DNA of 64,000 nucleotides from Bradyrhizobium yuanmingense (GTDB taxonomy: Bacteria > Pseudomonadota > Alphaproteobacteria > Rhizobiales > Xanthobacteraceae): contig NZ_JARFML010000005.1 of NCBI RefSeq assembly GCF_029167105.1, forward strand, positions 62,001 to 126,000, read 5' to 3'. Below the pieces are notes generated by a model. The model was given only the letters and a program-made list of their open reading frames with translations. It ran no database searches and had not been told where the DNA came from. This document shows, in pieces, positions 62,541 through 64,000 of this stretch. Position 1 is the first letter of the stretch; each line of letters begins with the position of its first letter. A program made the translations under genes and the position numbers.

Positions 62541-64000
62541 GATCTTCCTGAAGAACGGCGCGACGGCGCTTTGCGCAGCCGCCGTCGCGCTGTCGTCGTT
62601 TTCGCTCGGTGCCGAGGCGGCGCGGCGCCACCACCGCAGCCACCACCACCATCTGCCGCGAACGCCTGCCGCTCCGCCGAGGGCCTTGCCCTATCCGCAG
62701 CTCACCCTGCCGTTCGAAATTCCCGGCGCGCAATATCTGCCGCTGGCCTGGGCGGACGTGAAGGGGTGGGGCGACGACAATCATCTCGCGGCCTACAAGA
62801 CCTTCCGCGCCAGCTGCAAGCCGATCAATGCGCAGAACGGCGAAGCCAAGGCCGAGCCCAAAGCTTTGGGCACCTCGCTAGGCGAGCCCTGCCGGGTTGC
62901 CAAAACCCTCGAGCTCGTCGACGACGGCAAGGCGAAGAGCTTCTTCGAGGAGAATTTCACGCCGCTGCGGATCTCGCGGCTCGGCGAGCCCGAAGGCTTC
63001 GTCACCGGCTATTACGAGCCGGTGCTGGAGGGATCGCGTACGCAGACCGATGTCTACAACGTGCCGGTCTATCGCCGTCCCTCGAACCTGTTCGTGCGCG
63101 GCTACAAGCAGGATTCGCTCAGCCTGCCCAACAAGGGCCCGGTCTATCGCAAGATCGGCCGCCGCAAGCTGGTGCCCTATTACGACCGCGGCGAGATCGA
63201 GGACGGCAAGATCGCCGGCCGCGGGCTCGAGATTGCCTGGCTGAAGGATCCGACCGATCTGTTGTTCGCGCAGATCCAGGGCTCGGCCCGCATCAAGTTC
63301 GACGACGGCAGCTCGGTCCGGCTCAATTACGACGCCTATAACGGCTATCCCTACACGGCGGTCGGTCGCATCCTGATCGAGCGCGGCATCATCCCGAGAG
63401 AGGAGATGTCGATGCAGAAGATCAGGGAGTGGATGGCGCAGAACCCCGACGGCGCCAAGGAGCTGCGCCGCGCGAACCGCGCCTACATCTTCTTCCGCGA
63501 GGTCAACCTCTCCGACAAGGAGGAGGCAGTCGGCGCGCAAGGCATTCCCTTGACCGCGGGGCGCTCAATCGCGGTCGACAAATCGCTGCATGTCTACGGC
63601 ACGCCGTTCTTCATCGAGGGCGAGCTTCCGATCGAGTCGGAACGCGCCAAGACGCCGTTCCGCCGGCTGATGATCGCGCAGGACACCGGCTCTGCCATCA
63701 TCGGGCCCGCACGGGCCGATCTGTTTTTCGGCGCCGGCGCGGATGCCGGCCGTGTCTCCGGCCGGCTGCGCCACCCCATGCAATTCGTGATGCTGGTGCC
63801 GAAGAGTCTCGATCCCGCCCCGCGCGCCGCAAAGCTGCCGATCCCGGACCCAAGGCCCGCCGAGAAGATCGCAAAGCTGTTTCCGCAGACCGATCCGGCG
63901 AAGACCGGCACGCCCGTCGCCGCGGCAACGCAAGGCAAGACCGAAACGATTGCCGCCGCCGGCCCGGTTCCGCTGCCGGTGCCGCGTCCCGCGATCGAGC
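62518..64000 (+). CDS. mltA: Membrane-bound lytic murein transglycosylase A (MltA), 3'-truncated by the window
   Basis: 494 codons visible; the end is outside the window. No ATG is available. The TTG at 62518 overlaps the end of the tim44-like gene by 23 nt and is the best start. The signal-like stretch TALCAAAVALSSFSLGAEA lacks a lipobox and leads to a His-rich segment (RRHHRSHHHH). The MltA core has FVTGYYEPVLEGSRTQT, RGLEIAWLKDPTDLLFAQIQGSARI, and the 3D domain (FRRLMIAQDTGSAIIGPARADLFFG) with the catalytic Asp region. It cleaves peptidoglycan glycans to 1,6-anhydro ends. Confidence 0.93.
   Translation, partial: MAPEARIKIFLKNGATALCAAAVALSSFSLGAEAARRHHRSHHHHLPRTPAAPPRALPYPQLTLPFEIPGAQYLPLAWADVKGWGDDNHLAAYKTFRASCKPINAQNGEAKAEPKALGTSLGEPCRVAKTLELVDDGKAKSFFEENFTPLRISRLGEPEGFVTGYYEPVLEGSRTQTDVYNVPVYRRPSNLFVRGYKQDSLSLPNKGPVYRKIGRRKLVPYYDRGEIEDGKIAGRGLEIAWLKDPTDLLFAQIQGSARIKFDDGSSVRLNYDAYNGYPYTAVGRILIERGIIPREEMSMQKIREWMAQNPDGAKELRRANRAYIFFREVNLSDKEEAVGAQGIPLTAGRSIAVDKSLHVYGTPFFIEGELPIESERAKTPFRRLMIAQDTGSAIIGPARADLFFGAGADAGRVSGRLRHPMQFVMLVPKSLDPAPRAAKLPIPDPRPAEKIAKLFPQTDPAKTGTPVAAATQGKTETIAAAGPVPLPVPRPAIE

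Overview
The window is high-GC chromosomal DNA from an alphaproteobacterium, most probably Bradyrhizobium or a close relative in the Nitrobacteraceae. The assignment is an inference. It rests on the gene order parB-parA-rsmG-mnmG // mnmE // rho // hemJ // PPSR-maf-coaE-dnaQ // secB // tim44-mltA, on codon use strongly biased to G/C third positions, on GANTC clusters of the kind methylated by CcrM, and on several families of short palindromic intergenic repeats that I associate with this genus. Apart from the repeats I see no prophage, insertion sequence, integrase or CRISPR array, so this is core chromosome.

Layout. 1-18.8 kb: mixed metabolism and transport. It holds the 3' part of cysNC, an SDHAF4-type SDH assembly factor, rsmB, a heparinase-like protein, purH, an UMF1-type MFS protein, gamma-glutamyltransferase, a GST divergent from a DUF2239 gene, a MATE exporter, an HCCA-isomerase-like protein, a ketopantoate reductase, a dihaem cytochrome c with a PQQ-type sugar dehydrogenase, and a sugar-nucleotide epimerase. 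18.8-28.3 kb: tRNA-Gly, a YbbN-like thioredoxin, a Lon-N-domain protein, an MHYT-PAS-GGDEF-EAL protein, a TetR/membrane protein pair with twin operators, Trm112-like, UbiH-like, TesB and a GYF_2 membrane protein. 28.5-32.5 kb: a tandem glnK-amtB-glnK-amtB cluster for ammonium sensing and uptake. 32.8-44.3 kb: a DapC-like aminotransferase, ftsK, lolA, xth, a cyclic-nucleotide-domain protein beside a CenR/OtpR-like response regulator, an L,D-transpeptidase, YggS and two diguanylate cyclases.

44.5-64 kb is the origin-proximal block. leuS-lptE-holA run rightward towards parB. mnmE, mnmG, rsmG, parA and parB run leftward, and six parS-like sites lie in and around rsmG and the mnmG-mnmE gap. rho and hemJ also run leftward. 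Transcription then flips at a 461-bp gene-free segment (57657-58117) to PPSR, maf, coaE and dnaQ running rightward. That segment carries four GANTC sites in 49 bp, an AT-rich palindrome and relaxed DnaA-box-like 9-mers. I regard it as the best oriC candidate. The window therefore probably spans the replication origin and its ParABS centromere.

Regulatory elements worth attention are twin ACCCGGGT palindromes around a near-consensus promoter (DUF2239 gene), twin ATACACTA-type palindromes between a TetR gene and its divergent neighbour, a near-perfect 21-bp palindrome upstream of the HCCA-isomerase-like gene, and a sigma-54-like element upstream of the second glnK. No wholly novel multi-gene system was found. 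The most interesting material is the origin/centromere architecture, the operator pairs and the repeat families.
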